Source: Seminavis robusta (taxonomy: Eukaryota; Bacillariophyta; Bacillariophyceae; Naviculales; Naviculaceae). From it: a stretch of DNA of 64,000 nt. The first letter of the stretch is position 1. Each line of letters starts with the position of its first letter. Below the pieces are notes generated by a model. It was not told the origin of the DNA, made no database searches, and saw only the letters and a list, made by a program, of their open reading frames with translations. Positions 30,254-40,481 of this stretch are shown one piece after another. The position numbers were made by a program, and so were the translations under genes. The stretch is taken from positions 1 to 64,000 of the forward strand of contig CAICTM010000280.1 in assembly GCA_903772945.1 (NCBI GenBank), given 5' to 3'.

Positions 30254-31816
30254 TCAACCAAAGTAGTGAAAGGGCGGGACGGTACTATTGTGGCTGCTTG
30301 GAGGAATTGTGACAGTAGAATCAGGATGCTGCCAGGAAGAATCTGCCATCTCATCATCCGCCATGCTGGTGTTGTCACCACCATGCATCTTGTCCCCGCC
30401 GCTGTTCTTTGGATGATGGAAATGATGATTCGCTGTCACCGACAAGTGGGTCTCTTTGGTGATGATGGAACGTGGAATGGCACATTCCTCCAAGGCTGCA
30501 GTAGTACTATGGTTGACATGATAACCGGCGGTCGATGGAAGCAGCGGGAATGAAAACGGCAGCGGTGTGGAAGCCCCTAGATGTGCGGTAGTGTCGAGCG
30601 GAAAGGAGGACTCTGGGCGGTGGCTCGACAAAAATGTAGGATTGTTCCCCCCCTGCTGGCCACTAAAGAGAGAGCTAATGGAAAAGAGGGATGGATAGGA
30701 TTCCTGTTGTTGTTGTTGCGGGTGGTCCAGTCCTCCGGCATACGGATGCGGAAATCGAGGAGGACCACCGTCCATGGAGGGATCCGGTTCTTGATGGTAC
30801 AAGGGACCCTGAAGCAAGTTGGTCACCTCCGAGGTGGCCAGTCGTTTCAATCCAGGTGGTGGTGGGGGCAATGCCTCGTCGGCACCCCCCTGATGATTGG
30901 GCTTGACCCAGCTTTGGTACCGCTGCAATTGAGATGGTGGTGGATCTGCTCCCCATGGCGTTGGACTCACCACTTTGCGTAGCTGTTGTAAGAATGGACT
31001 CGCAGCCCGGGCCGGCGAGGACGCTACATAACCAATATCCCGGAGATCCATGGGAGGGAGATTGGGAAGTTGTTGCTGTTTCTTGGGGCTGCTGATTGGA
31101 ATATTCTCTTGCGGTTCTTGTCTACTCTTTGCCCGAGCGACAGCCTTGTAGCTGGGCTTGCGAGGAGGCGCCTTTAGTTTGACAGGGATGACATTGCTCT
31201 TGCTATTGTCCTTGTCGTTGCATTCCTCTCGAATGGCTTCCAGCAACGCCAACTCTGTGGGAGCTTCCTGATTGACCATGTACCGTTGAAACTCACGGTA
31301 CTTGCGGATAATCTGTTCTCGCGAGAATCCGGTCGCTGCCAGAAAGGCCACCAAGTCTCGGTCGGCTCTGGGGCCGCTGGATCTTGGGAGGGTGGAGTGG
31401 AACCATCCCCTTTGGTAGCACAGTTCCACAAATGCCAAGTATTCTGGAGTTTTCTTCTTGAAGATTCTTGCTTTCTTGTCTTGCTCTTGCTCATTATTGT
31501 CATCATGGTTATCTTCCTCTGGTTGGGCCTCCAAGGCTGCGTCGCTGTTGTTGCTGCTGTTGTTGGAGTCGATAAGATTAGCGTTGTCGTTGTCAGCTTG
31601 GTTGTTGTTGCCCAAAGAGCCATTCATGTCGGTACCACTGTCAAAGTCCATGTTGGATACATCCTGCTGGGTAGCGTCGTTGACAGATTCCTCACTGCCA
31701 TTGTTGGTTGTCGTTGTGGAGGGAGATCGGTCGTCGCCATCTTCCGACGGCACATCACCAGCGGAATCCTCCTCTGGCATCGCCTCGTTCAAATCGTCTT
31801 CCGATAGTTGCATCAT
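30254..31816 (-). CDS. Hypothetical disordered protein with a small helical domain
   Basis: A 520-residue single-exon frame. The first ~115 residues are acidic and rich in Asn/Ser/Asp. Residues ~118-195 look folded: KKTPEYLAFVELCYQRGWFH, then DLVAFLAATGFSREQIIRKY and TELALLEAIREECN, all helical. The rest is Pro/Ser/Gln/His-rich and probably disordered (ALPPPPPGLKR, HPQQQQQESYPS). The basic segment PPRKPSYKAVARAKSRQEP could be a nuclear signal. No named domain is recognised. A folded core inside long low-complexity arms is seen in many diatom regulatory proteins, but that is only a resemblance. The gene is head to tail with the LRR-like gene upstream. Confidence 0.65.
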   Translation of the reverse strand: MMQLSEDDLNEAMPEEDSAGDVPSEDGDDRSPSTTTTNNGSEESVNDATQQDVSNMDFDSGTDMNGSLGNNNQADNDNANLIDSNNSSNNSDAALEAQPEEDNHDDNNEQEQDKKARIFKKKTPEYLAFVELCYQRGWFHSTLPRSSGPRADRDLVAFLAATGFSREQIIRKYREFQRYMVNQEAPTELALLEAIREECNDKDNSKSNVIPVKLKAPPRKPSYKAVARAKSRQEPQENIPISSPKKQQQLPNLPPMDLRDIGYVASSPARAASPFLQQLRKVVSPTPWGADPPPSQLQRYQSWVKPNHQGGADEALPPPPPGLKRLATSEVTNLLQGPLYHQEPDPSMDGGPPRFPHPYAGGLDHPQQQQQESYPSLFSISSLFSGQQGGNNPTFLSSHRPESSFPLDTTAHLGASTPLPFSFPLLPSTAGYHVNHSTTAALEECAIPRSIITKETHLSVTANHHFHHPKNSGGDKMHGGDNTSMADDEMADSSWQHPDSTVTIPPSSHNSTVPPFHYFG

Positions 31817-32296
31817 GTCTCAATCAGGGTCTCTCCTAGCTTCTGTGACAGCTGATTGACTGACAGGAATGTCTGATGGATGGCTATGAGGTTTGCCAAG
31901 GAATGGCAAACAACTTTGTCAACACGAGGAAAGTAGGTGATGTATATGTATGGTTGAAACCGCGGGAGTTGAAAAGGGGGTGTATCCGAAGATTCTAAGG
32001 TCGATCTTAACTCTTTTCTTTTGCACAATTTGGATAGGGACAGGGTTTCATTTGTGCTGCACCTCCAATTATCCGCCCGGCTGGGCGTCCACAGCCATTC
32101 GCCCTTCACACAAGCACACAAGTGACTGGCTGGTTGGTAGATTATCCACAATGATTGAGACAACGACCATGGTCGTTGACAAAATAACCACAATAGTACG
32201 ACAAACAATGCAAGGGATAGCTAAATACTACTAAAAACTGTGGCTGCCACCTTGGAAAAACGCAGCTGGTGCGTCTACGGTTATTCGTTAGTGCCA
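31817..32296. other. Intergenic region
   Basis: Separates two minus-strand genes. No gene or clear motif seen. Confidence 0.5.
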
Positions 32297-34276
32297 TCAT
32301 CCACAGATCATGGATACATTATTGGACAGCAAATAATAGATACAATCCAATGCGTACTCGTCAAGGTTTTCCTTCTCGGAAGCATCTTGGATCAGCACTT
32401 GTGCGGTTGGTGGTGCATGGTTTGTCATGCTGCTACTAGCACGTGCTTGCTGTGTTTGTGGCGGAGGGACCAAGAACTGCATTTGTCTTGACCCCTGCTG
32501 CTGCACCACTAACTGTTGCAAGAGCTGTTCTCGGGATGTATTGACATCCACCATGAGTTTCCGAATCCCTCTTTGATTCAGGGTCAGGTACCAGTGCAAC
32601 TGTTGATGCAATGATGGCGGGTCATCATCATGCTGTTGCTGCTCCATCTTTTTCTTGCGGTACGGGTACCGCCGATAAAACGCCTTGGGTTTGCGTCGTC
32701 GTGGAAAGACCTCTGTCTTGCGAAATTCGGCTTGTTTCCAGGAGAGTCTGGTCAATCCCGTGTTGCTGTTGCTGCGCCCCTTGAGAATCTGTACCAGAAC
32801 GGAAAAGACGGATTGTTCCACTACCGCGTCTTCCAATACTACTATAGTGTTGTTGTTGTTGTTGTGGATGCGAGTATCCCTGATGGTTGTTGCAGTAGTT
32901 GCTGCACCACAAAAGGACATGCTGTGCAGTGAGAGATGATCCAGAGTGGCATTGTTTTGCAACAAGGTTCGCAAATCATCCAGTTGCATGGGTAGACTCC
33001 GCAGTCTCACAGTGCGAATCGAGCTACTTTGGGAGAGCACTCGGAATAGGTCGGACGAAGCTGGCATAGATTGTTTCTGTTTCTGTTGTTGTTGTTGCCC
33101 CCAAAGTCCATCCAGACTGATCGATTCCAACGTGTCCCGATGTCGTTTCAAAAGCAGTGCCAATGCGCGGATACGAGCATCTGTTGTCGCGGAGCCGGGC
33201 TCATCCCGTAGGCGCAAGTGCTTGATGGATGCCCCATGGTCTGTCATGGCTTGATAATGCGTTGTCTCCAGTGGTACGTATTCCAGAATGACAGTCTCCA
33301 AATGCTGGCATGTGGATTGCAAGAGGTGCTGCAAGGATGTGGGCTGAAAGAGGCAGGGCGGTTGCAGCTGTGGTTGAGGTTGTTGACGAGGATACCCATG
33401 AATGTAGGCATGACTGTGATCCATGACCAATTCCAGCTGTTTCAATCGATTGGCCGATTGCAAGAATCGGATCAGGGGATCCAACGTCACTGTGCGATTC
33501 TCCAGCCGGACAAAGACTGCGACAAACTCTTCCAGAGCCAGTGATGATGATGATGATGATGATGAGGAACGTTGCAATAATTGTTCTACAACATCATCCT
33601 CATCTGAGGTAGCCGAAGAAGAGAATTCCAAATCATAGAGTGCCAAATGCGTCAATTGGTGTGGTGAATGTGCAATGAGTTTACAGAGTTCTTGGACGGG
33701 AAGGCGCAGGCCACCCAGCTGGAGACGCCGCAGTTGTGGCTGTGGCAGCACTTGCAGAATGGAGAGGATTCGGTGGGCGGTCAAATCGGCACGGAAATGA
33801 GAGGCAAAGAGATCTAGCTTTTCAATCGGATGTTCGGCCCGTTGCAGTGTGGTCGCAATGACTCGTTGGAGTCTCGTCGTCGTCTGGGTGGTTGATGGTG
33901 ATTGTTGTAGTATTCGAATGTCGTCCTCTTCGACTCCATCTTCGAGCGACACACCACCATCCAAAATCTCGACGGACAAGGCATTCCGGCTGACAATGGA
34001 GACTCGGAAATCGTCTTGACTTTGGTTGATATTGTGGTTGTGGTTGTGATTGGGGTGGTTTCGGATGATGGTGTCATTAGTATTCTCTCTGACGCGAGGG
34101 TTCTGATGAGGCAAACCCTCGCCCTCTTCTTCTCGGCGCAATACTAAATGTCGATTACTGGAAAAACACTTGTCATGAAGGAATTTGGGCAGCAGCAGCG
34201 AACACAGAGATGCCAACAACAACCCCAGCTTCCTTCTGGCTTCTAGGTGGATCAATGCCACTAACCGAATCATCAT
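32297..34276 (-). CDS. Leucine-rich repeat-like (RNI-like) protein with N-terminal hydrophobic segment
   Basis: A 659-residue single-exon frame. It begins with a possible signal anchor (LGLLLASLCSLLLPKFL), then a low-complexity linker (PNHNHNHNINQ). From ~130 to ~530 come irregular Leu-rich units of 25-30 residues: PQLRRLQLGGLRL, PHQLTHLALYDLEF, NRLKQLELVMDHSH, QHLETVILEYVPL, ASIKHLRLRDE, DTLESISLDGLWG and ATLDHLSLHSMSF. These resemble ribonuclease-inhibitor-type LRRs, a ligand-binding scaffold. Poly-Ser and poly-Gln loops interrupt the units. The C-terminal part is basic (PRRRKPKAFYRRYPYRKKK), then Gln-rich. LRR proteins of this loose type are numerous in diatoms; no partner is known. Confidence 0.65.
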   Translation of the reverse strand: MMIRLVALIHLEARRKLGLLLASLCSLLLPKFLHDKCFSSNRHLVLRREEEGEGLPHQNPRVRENTNDTIIRNHPNHNHNHNINQSQDDFRVSIVSRNALSVEILDGGVSLEDGVEEDDIRILQQSPSTTQTTTRLQRVIATTLQRAEHPIEKLDLFASHFRADLTAHRILSILQVLPQPQLRRLQLGGLRLPVQELCKLIAHSPHQLTHLALYDLEFSSSATSDEDDVVEQLLQRSSSSSSSSSLALEEFVAVFVRLENRTVTLDPLIRFLQSANRLKQLELVMDHSHAYIHGYPRQQPQPQLQPPCLFQPTSLQHLLQSTCQHLETVILEYVPLETTHYQAMTDHGASIKHLRLRDEPGSATTDARIRALALLLKRHRDTLESISLDGLWGQQQQQKQKQSMPASSDLFRVLSQSSSIRTVRLRSLPMQLDDLRTLLQNNATLDHLSLHSMSFCGAATTATTIRDTRIHNNNNNTIVVLEDAVVEQSVFSVLVQILKGRSNSNTGLTRLSWKQAEFRKTEVFPRRRKPKAFYRRYPYRKKKMEQQQHDDDPPSLHQQLHWYLTLNQRGIRKLMVDVNTSREQLLQQLVVQQQGSRQMQFLVPPPQTQQARASSSMTNHAPPTAQVLIQDASEKENLDEYALDCIYYLLSNNVSMICG

Positions 34277-34935
34277 CGGTATATACCGTATCCTTCTTAA
34301 TAATTAAATATTCAGGTCAGTTCTATGATACTGCTTCTCTCAGCCAGAGCAAATACAGGCTGAGGAACTTGGATACTCTTATTATTAGTTCCTGCAACAG
34401 CCAACAGTATGAACTCCAGCGCAGTCGATACAGAGTAGTGGCAACAGTGGCAACGGCGAAAGATAGAGACGAGGTTTGCCCATTCATGCAAGAGATTCAC
34501 TCCCAAGAGTGACTTCTTTCTGGTAGGGATTCTACGTGGAAATCAATCCACTTCGAACCTCAGTTTGATGAAATTTCTTGCTCTTACAAGACTCCCGTGA
34601 CTACTCCAACCCATCACGCTGTTCCCCAACCAGCTCACTGGCTTCTTCTTTATGATCTAGCTCTGTCCTAACCAGAACCAGTGCACGTACCGGTAGCGTA
34701 CGGTACGAGCCACCGTACCGTACGCTACGTAAGGTTCACACGGTACCGGTACGAAGTTCTGCTGAAAAACATAAAATAGCAGAACGGTGCACCGGTAACC
34801 ATGATACTACCAGTACTGTACCGGTCTGGTTCAAGGAGCGAGGTGCTATCTAGCTAGAGCTCTATCTGCTACAGCCCTTTTCGCAGCTTGTACATACTGG
34901 TATCAATAAAAGTACCATTTCTGGTGGCAAGATAT
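34277..34935. other. Intergenic region with strong hairpin and GTACCGGTAC motifs
   Basis: No gene is seen. From 34685 to 34830 the sequence is dense in ACCGGT, GTACCGGTAC and ACGGTAC, including the 15-bp hairpin listed separately. Confidence 0.5.
34693..34728. repeat. Perfect 15-bp inverted repeat with 6-nt loop
   Basis: Arms 34693-34707 and 34714-34728 are exact reverse complements, separated by AGCCAC. The arms are made of the GTACGGTACG-type motif common in the noncoding parts of this window. Confidence 0.9.
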
Positions 34936-35866
34936 ATCAGTGGGCAAAGCGAGTTTTGCCTGGGTTTTGGCGGACCAGGTGGGTCATATTGTGCTCGGAT
35001 GTTCTGGACCAGTGTTTGGGCAGATTCCGACGTCCTATCGGGCCGAGGCATACGGGATTCTCTCGCACTGCCGCTGAAGGCTCAGCTCAACTGTCGGGCG
35101 GACAAGCTTGCTGGCAGCTTCATGAAGCAGCACTTGCTTGTGGATCACTCCATGGGCTCCGGTTACCGGTAAATCTTGCACAGCTGCACCTGCCAAATGG
35201 GACCTGCACCTACAAACTTCCCAGAAGATTGCGGCATCTCCGCAACGATCAACCCTTGCTGGATCACATGATCAATCAGAACCAGCAATGGGACGAGGAT
35301 ACGCCAGAATTGATTGATTGGGTGCTCAAGCAACTGGCACGAGGCCCACAAGCCACCCATCGTGAAGTTTCTGTTCCAGCTGCTGCCGGTGGGAAAGCTG
35401 GTACACAGGGACGATTCCAAGTATGACCGCAAGTGTCCAAGGTGTGGCTGTGACAACGAATCGGAGGTTCATGTCTACAGGTGCCCACATGTTGATGTGG
35501 AACTGTGGCGGGGGGCCATGCAGCGTGCCATCAGCACAATGCTTCGTATGGTGGGCACGGATCCAGTCTGGAGATCGTTCTCGATGGTCTACAGTACCAT
35601 TTCGAAAACAGGTTCCTGCATCCCTGGCACTACCCCGACAGGTACCGGGACCTGGTTGACGCTCAGAACTTGATTGGGAGGGACAACCTTATGCGGGGAC
35701 GATTGGCCAAACAATGGGCCAAGGACCAGGATGCATACTTGCACCGGGAGGTGGAGCTCATTTATGAAAAAGGCGGATCTGATTCCAGAGGAGCTGGTCG
35801 ATTTCATCTTCAAGCGTCCTCTTGATGAGCAAATGGCAAAGGGCCCCGGTGACATCAAAGCGTGAC
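34936..35866 (+). mobile_element. Decayed retroelement fragment (RNase H and zf-RVT-like tail)
   Basis: Plus-strand segments in shifting frames: KASFAWVLADQVGHIVLGCS and TSYRAEAYGIL (start of an RNase H domain) at 34940-35067; LPLKAQLNCRADKLAGSFMK (its end) at about 35070-35130; a linker with LPRRLRHLRNDQPLLDHMIN; then KPPIVKFLFQLLPVGKLVHR and KCPRCGCDNESEVHVYRCPH, a zinc-knuckle region like the zf-RVT domain that follows reverse transcriptases. A late piece reads RDLVDAQNLIGRDNLMRGRL. About 80 residues of the RNase H core are missing and the frame shifts several times, so it is dead. The exact class of retroelement is unclear. Confidence 0.65.
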
Positions 35867-36209
35867 TGGCCAATTGGCTGCCCGTAGTCGACAAGGTACT
35901 CAGAGAAGAGCACGCACGCAACGTGCAGAACAGTGAAACAGCTTACCGTAGAAATAGATGGCAATACCCGGGCCTCGGCTGGTGGGTCATCCTCAAGCAC
36001 GGCTCGTCTGAATCCGTTAATATACTTTGATTTTTTTTTCACACTACAACACATGGCTCTTCTTTCAATTTTGCTTTTTACTTTGCTTTCAGTACTGTAT
36101 AACTAAATTAACAACCGTTAATCGTCGACCAAACAAAAACCATTTCCTAAGCCATCTTTCGACTTCCTTTTTTGGCTTAGGTTTCCTGAGTTGCAGTACC
36201 AGTTGTCGA

Positions 36210-38332
36210 TTACAGAGGCATTGCGATTTCAGCTACAGCATTGTCTTCGCTCTTGCCGTCCCCTTCGTCCAAGGTCTTGGGATGTGCAGCCCTGGCAAGT
36301 TCCTTGGCTTCTCTCTTGGGGTAAGCCAAGGCGTACAACAAGTCGAGATGCTTGGCAGACTGCTGCGAAAGCTGTCCAGGAGGAGGCAAACCACGCATCA
36401 CGCTGTCCCTTGTCCGGCGCTCCACCGTTTTTGTGACCAATCCGGTCTTCCCATCGGTGATACGGATATCATCGTCATTGCTTCCAATGGATCTATCATC
36501 CGCTTCGCCTTCCTCTTCCTGGACTTCTCTGTTGGATCCACTCTGTCCGGTGCGGCGAACGGCACGGAGCAAACGGCGATTCCACTTGTTTACGACTTTC
36601 ATGGAGATCATTGACCGTCCCAGACGGAATTGTACGGGCTGGGACGGGGACAATTCCAATGGTCTGCGTAGGTACAAGTAAGACCCATTGGAAGATCCCG
36701 CATCAGTGAAAACAAACTCTCCATTCTTGAAACGGATTGCTGCGTGCCTAGCCGAAACTGTACGGTAGTCCAAAACCATGTCGGATCCGGAAGAACGGCC
36801 AAGAAGCAGGGGCCTCGTGGCGTTTCGGCCATCTGGCTTCAAAAGGGTGCTAAATGAAAGCTGGAAACGTGTATTGAAGAGACGCTGGGCCATCTCGTGT
36901 TTGGTAGCCACCAACAAGGACACATAGGGAGGCTCCAAAGATGATTTGAACAACTTGACATGGCGACCGTCCTTGAGTTTGAAATCGGACTTGAAAGTGC
37001 TCTTACAGACGGAGCACGTCGCATCGACCGAGGAGAGGAAGCAAATCAGGTTGTCTGCCTCGGCAGTGTGCCACTTTCGCAAGCACTCCACGTGGACATA
37101 CTTTGTGTCACCACTGCACTTGCAAGGAGTAATCAGGGGGTTGTCTTCCGAGTCCTCTTCATCAAAGCACATGTAACAGACTGGATTGTCGCCGAATTCT
37201 CGAACGGATCCAACAGGAGGCGACGGTCCGGTGGTAGTTTTCGGGCCTGGACCGGTTTCACCATTCATGGAATCATCCGAATTTTCTACAAGGCGTGCAA
37301 AGACAGGTTAATTTTCAACTGCAAAGATCCCAAAAGTGACCGCGGCACAACACAATTAATTTCTACCCACCTCCGTCGGTCTCGGCCAAGTCCAAGAATC
37401 CTCCATTGGTATTGGTAGTGTCCTTCATAATCTTTTGAATTTTTTCTTCACTCAAGATGCGGTTCTCGACTCCATCATGGGTCTCAATGACAACTACACC
37501 GACAGAACCAACGCGCAGAAAATCTCCCACCTGGAGAGTTTGAGGAGCAGGAGGGTGTTTGCGGTCTCCCAACAAGCGGCAGGTTCCCGAGTGTCGAGAG
37601 AATGCCTCTGGAGCAGGTACGACCCAAAACGACTTGGCATGGGTGGTGACCAACAACTGACACGCGCGAGTGTCGGAGAGCTCATAGCGCTGAAGTTTTC
37701 TCCCGACATGCTGGGCATACTCGGCTCCGATATCGACGGCGTTGGTATTGCGGTTGCGGTTGGAACCCTGCACAATGACTCCCTATTACAGTATAATAAC
37801 GCAGGCAGTAGCAACAAGAACACCAAATAAATGGTCAATCCCAAAATGAATGACCCACCCACGGCAGTCGCATACATCACATCACATCCCGTCAACTCAA
37901 CTCAACTCAACTTACCTCTGGTTTGATAGTAAAGGTGGTGAACTTTTTCTTTCCTCCGCTTTGGTTGTTGTTGCAGGGATAGACACGAACTTCTACCTGA
38001 GTGTCGAGACGAGCGTTGACATCCGACGCAGGGTTAATGCATCGCGCCGGAAGCTCTGCCGCCTCTCGTTGTCTCTCTCGTCCTCTGTTTGGAGCACTAC
38101 TGTCGTCTTGTACTAGTATGGGTGCCACAGTGGTGGTCTGGAACTGGTCGTTGGCCGACAGAGTGCGAGAGCGCTCCGTAATACCAAAAGGCCGCGACAA
38201 GTTAGCGTCCGCCGACGTACTGTTGTTATTGGCCGCGTCTGTTGTCGCCGCTGGACTGGCAGCGTTGTTCTGCGAATTGCCATTGCCGCTGATTCTGCCG
38301 TCGACAGCGTTGGAGGAAGAACTGGTTCCCAT
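36210..38332 (-). CDS. RING-CH (RINGv) and FHA domain protein, probable E3 ubiquitin ligase
   Basis: Three exons, 38332-37916, 37767-37371 and 37285-36210 (introns 148 and 85 nt), join in phase to 629 residues. The N-terminus is low complexity. A degenerate FHA-like segment lies around residues 130-250 (GTCRLLGDRK, LQVGDFLRVGSVGVVVIET). Then comes a C4HC3 RING-CH finger: VCYMCFDEE, ITPCKCSGD, VHVECLRKWH, ATCSVC. A clear FHA domain follows: LLLGRSSGSDMVLDY, VSARHAAIRF, FTDAGSSNGSYLYL. RING-CH fingers usually recruit E2 enzymes and FHA domains bind phosphothreonine, which suggests ligation directed by phosphorylation. Unlike MARCH ligases there is no membrane helix, so it is probably soluble. 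The C-terminal tail is disordered. Target unknown. Confidence 0.88.
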
Positions 38333-39053
38333 TGTTGTTAATTGTTGGGTTTGCTTTTTAATTTAAAAAATAATACGGTACTACAAAAGGGAAAGCGCTT
38401 GTGGAAGAAAAGGGAGAGCGGATCAAGACGAGAGCTCGGCGAATAAATGGAAGCGGTACATGTAAATGGAAGCGTGACGATGAGAGACTCGACTCTTGTT
38501 GTGTCTTCGATAGTCTACTCGTTCGTACAGTAATAAAACCAAGAATACTGGCAGTGCCGGAATGCTGATGGAGGAGAGAGAGTTGGGCAGTGCCGCAATT
38601 ACAATTCTACATAGGTAGTTGCGGTAATGTTAGAGTTAAAGGTAAAATCGACTCCTAATATTTGTATTAAGAATTTGTTTTACCGCATTTACCATACCCA
38701 AAGTTGTCTTCCAGTACCGCTCCGATTGGACGCACACTTCAACTTCTTCTGTAAGGTACCGGTACGAGGTAGCAAAATGGCGAACAAAGAACAAACAGCG
38801 CACCTCAGTCAGTTTTCGCTGTTCACGCACAACAACAACAGCCAAAAGCCATCTGAGTTCTACGATACCGTGACAAGTAGTAATAGACTAGAAGCCAAGA
38901 CAACTGTCAGTCCATAACTTGCACTTAGCTGTAGGAGAGGCATGACCAGCAGAATATAGTACGCAGAGGCTAGCTACTACCGTAGGAACAGACCAAGACA
39001 GAAAGGAACACTATTATACCCATCACTGATTTCTATCAAGCTTCCGTACCATC
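38333..39053. other. Intergenic region between divergent genes
   Basis: Holds the 5' flanks of the RING-CH/FHA gene (-) and the transporter gene (+). GGTACCGGTACGAGG occurs near 38756-38770. No gene seen. Confidence 0.5.
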
Positions 39054-40481
39054 ATGACAGTATCCTACTGTTTTGGCTGCTGCTCTCCGTACGCGCTGGG
39101 CCTCTTTTTCATTTTATGCGTCTCGTTGATCTGGAGTGCCGCCAGTATCTTGGTCCAATTTCTGTATACCCAGCAGAGTTTTGACTCTCCCTTTTTGTTG
39201 ACGTACATTGGAGTCTCCCTATTCACGCTGCTGTTGCCGACCAAGTGGATACTAGAACACGGGAAACAGATTCTGAGGACCATATTTGGACGACGACGAC
39301 GACGATCATTGAATGAAATAAGCAGCACAACCATTGAAATCATCACTGACGACAACAGAGGACAATACGAAAATGTACCGTCTGTTGGCGAAAGCGCCAC
39401 TCTAGACGAACCCGATGGCGAAGCAGACAATGATGGCATTCCGACAATGACATTGAAATGGACCAAGTATGATCACATGATGGCCGCGATCAAAATTGCT
39501 CCCGTTTGGTTCCTGGCCAATTGGACGTACAATGCCTCTCTGGCATACACATCCATTACCTCTTCCACTGTGCTGGCGAGCACGGGATCTGTCTTTACGT
39601 TCCTATTTGCCGTCCTGTACCGAGACGAACAATTTACAGGTATCAAGTTTCTAGGGGTCTTGTTGGGGGTCACAGGGAGTCTCTGTACCGCCTTGCATGA
39701 CGCCAATCACCACAATACTGACGATAATACTGACATGGCCATGATGGCCATGGCCATGAACAACAACACTTCCATCGACGAGATTGAGCGAGAAGATGCC
39801 ATTCCGGTATTTCGAATGCTCCTGGCGGGACGTGCCTACCAGACGGATTGGAGTCAAGAACGAGCCCTCTTTGGGGATGCCTTGGGATTGATATCGGCTT
39901 TGGGATACGGGGCGTATGCTGTCATGGTGCGAGTCATGTGTCCAAGGGACGAGAGCCTCATGTCCATGGAAGTACTGTTGGGGTATATTGGATTGTTCAA
40001 CATGGTCGCATTGTCGCCCATTTTGTTTTATCAACTCTTTAATGGCAACCACTCGGATTTGACCTGGGTGGTCTTGGGGTTCCTGGTGGTCAAGGGGTTG
40101 TTGGATAATGTCTTGAGTGATTACCTGTGGGCGCGGTCGGTCGTACTCACCAGTGCCACCGTGGCGACGGTTGGCTTGGGATTGACCATCCCGCTGGCGT
40201 TTCTCAGCGATGTTTTATGGATGGCACAGGATGCTGCCGTTGTGTCGCTTACATCCATAGCAGGAGCACTTTGTGTTTTGGCCGGTTTCATCCTGGTCAA
40301 CATTGCGGCTGATGATAACAACAACAATAAGGAAGGAGCCAGCGAAGCGGCCGACAATACACTGCAAGACGATGATGATTTTGTACAGGACAACAGCAGC
40401 AGCAATAGTAGTCAGCCAGTGCCGCTAACTGAAATGAACAAGTACTCGGACGAAGAAGAACAACCATCGCCCGAGACCTGA
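39054..40481 (+). CDS. SLC35F-type drug/metabolite transporter superfamily protein
   Basis: A 475-residue single-exon protein with about ten hydrophobic helices, the DMT/EamA build. The start (FFILCVSLIWSAASILVQFL, then QSFDSPFLLTYIGVSLFTLL) and the block APVWFLANWTYNASLAYTSI, VLASTGSVFTFLFAVLYRDE, FLGVLLGVTGSLC match the SLC35F5 group. The second half repeats the fold: ALGYGAYAVMVRVMC, LGYIGLFNMVALSPILFY, VVLGFLVVKGLLDNVLSDYLW, AGALCVLAGFILVN. A charged loop separates helices 2 and 3 and the C-terminal tail is acidic and cytosolic. Human SLC35F5 has no firmly fixed substrate, so none is given here. The ATG at 39054 is the first in frame. Confidence 0.88.
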   Translation: MTVSYCFGCCSPYALGLFFILCVSLIWSAASILVQFLYTQQSFDSPFLLTYIGVSLFTLLLPTKWILEHGKQILRTIFGRRRRRSLNEISSTTIEIITDDNRGQYENVPSVGESATLDEPDGEADNDGIPTMTLKWTKYDHMMAAIKIAPVWFLANWTYNASLAYTSITSSTVLASTGSVFTFLFAVLYRDEQFTGIKFLGVLLGVTGSLCTALHDANHHNTDDNTDMAMMAMAMNNNTSIDEIEREDAIPVFRMLLAGRAYQTDWSQERALFGDALGLISALGYGAYAVMVRVMCPRDESLMSMEVLLGYIGLFNMVALSPILFYQLFNGNHSDLTWVVLGFLVVKGLLDNVLSDYLWARSVVLTSATVATVGLGLTIPLAFLSDVLWMAQDAAVVSLTSIAGALCVLAGFILVNIAADDNNNNKEGASEAADNTLQDDDDFVQDNSSSNSSQPVPLTEMNKYSDEEEQPSPET

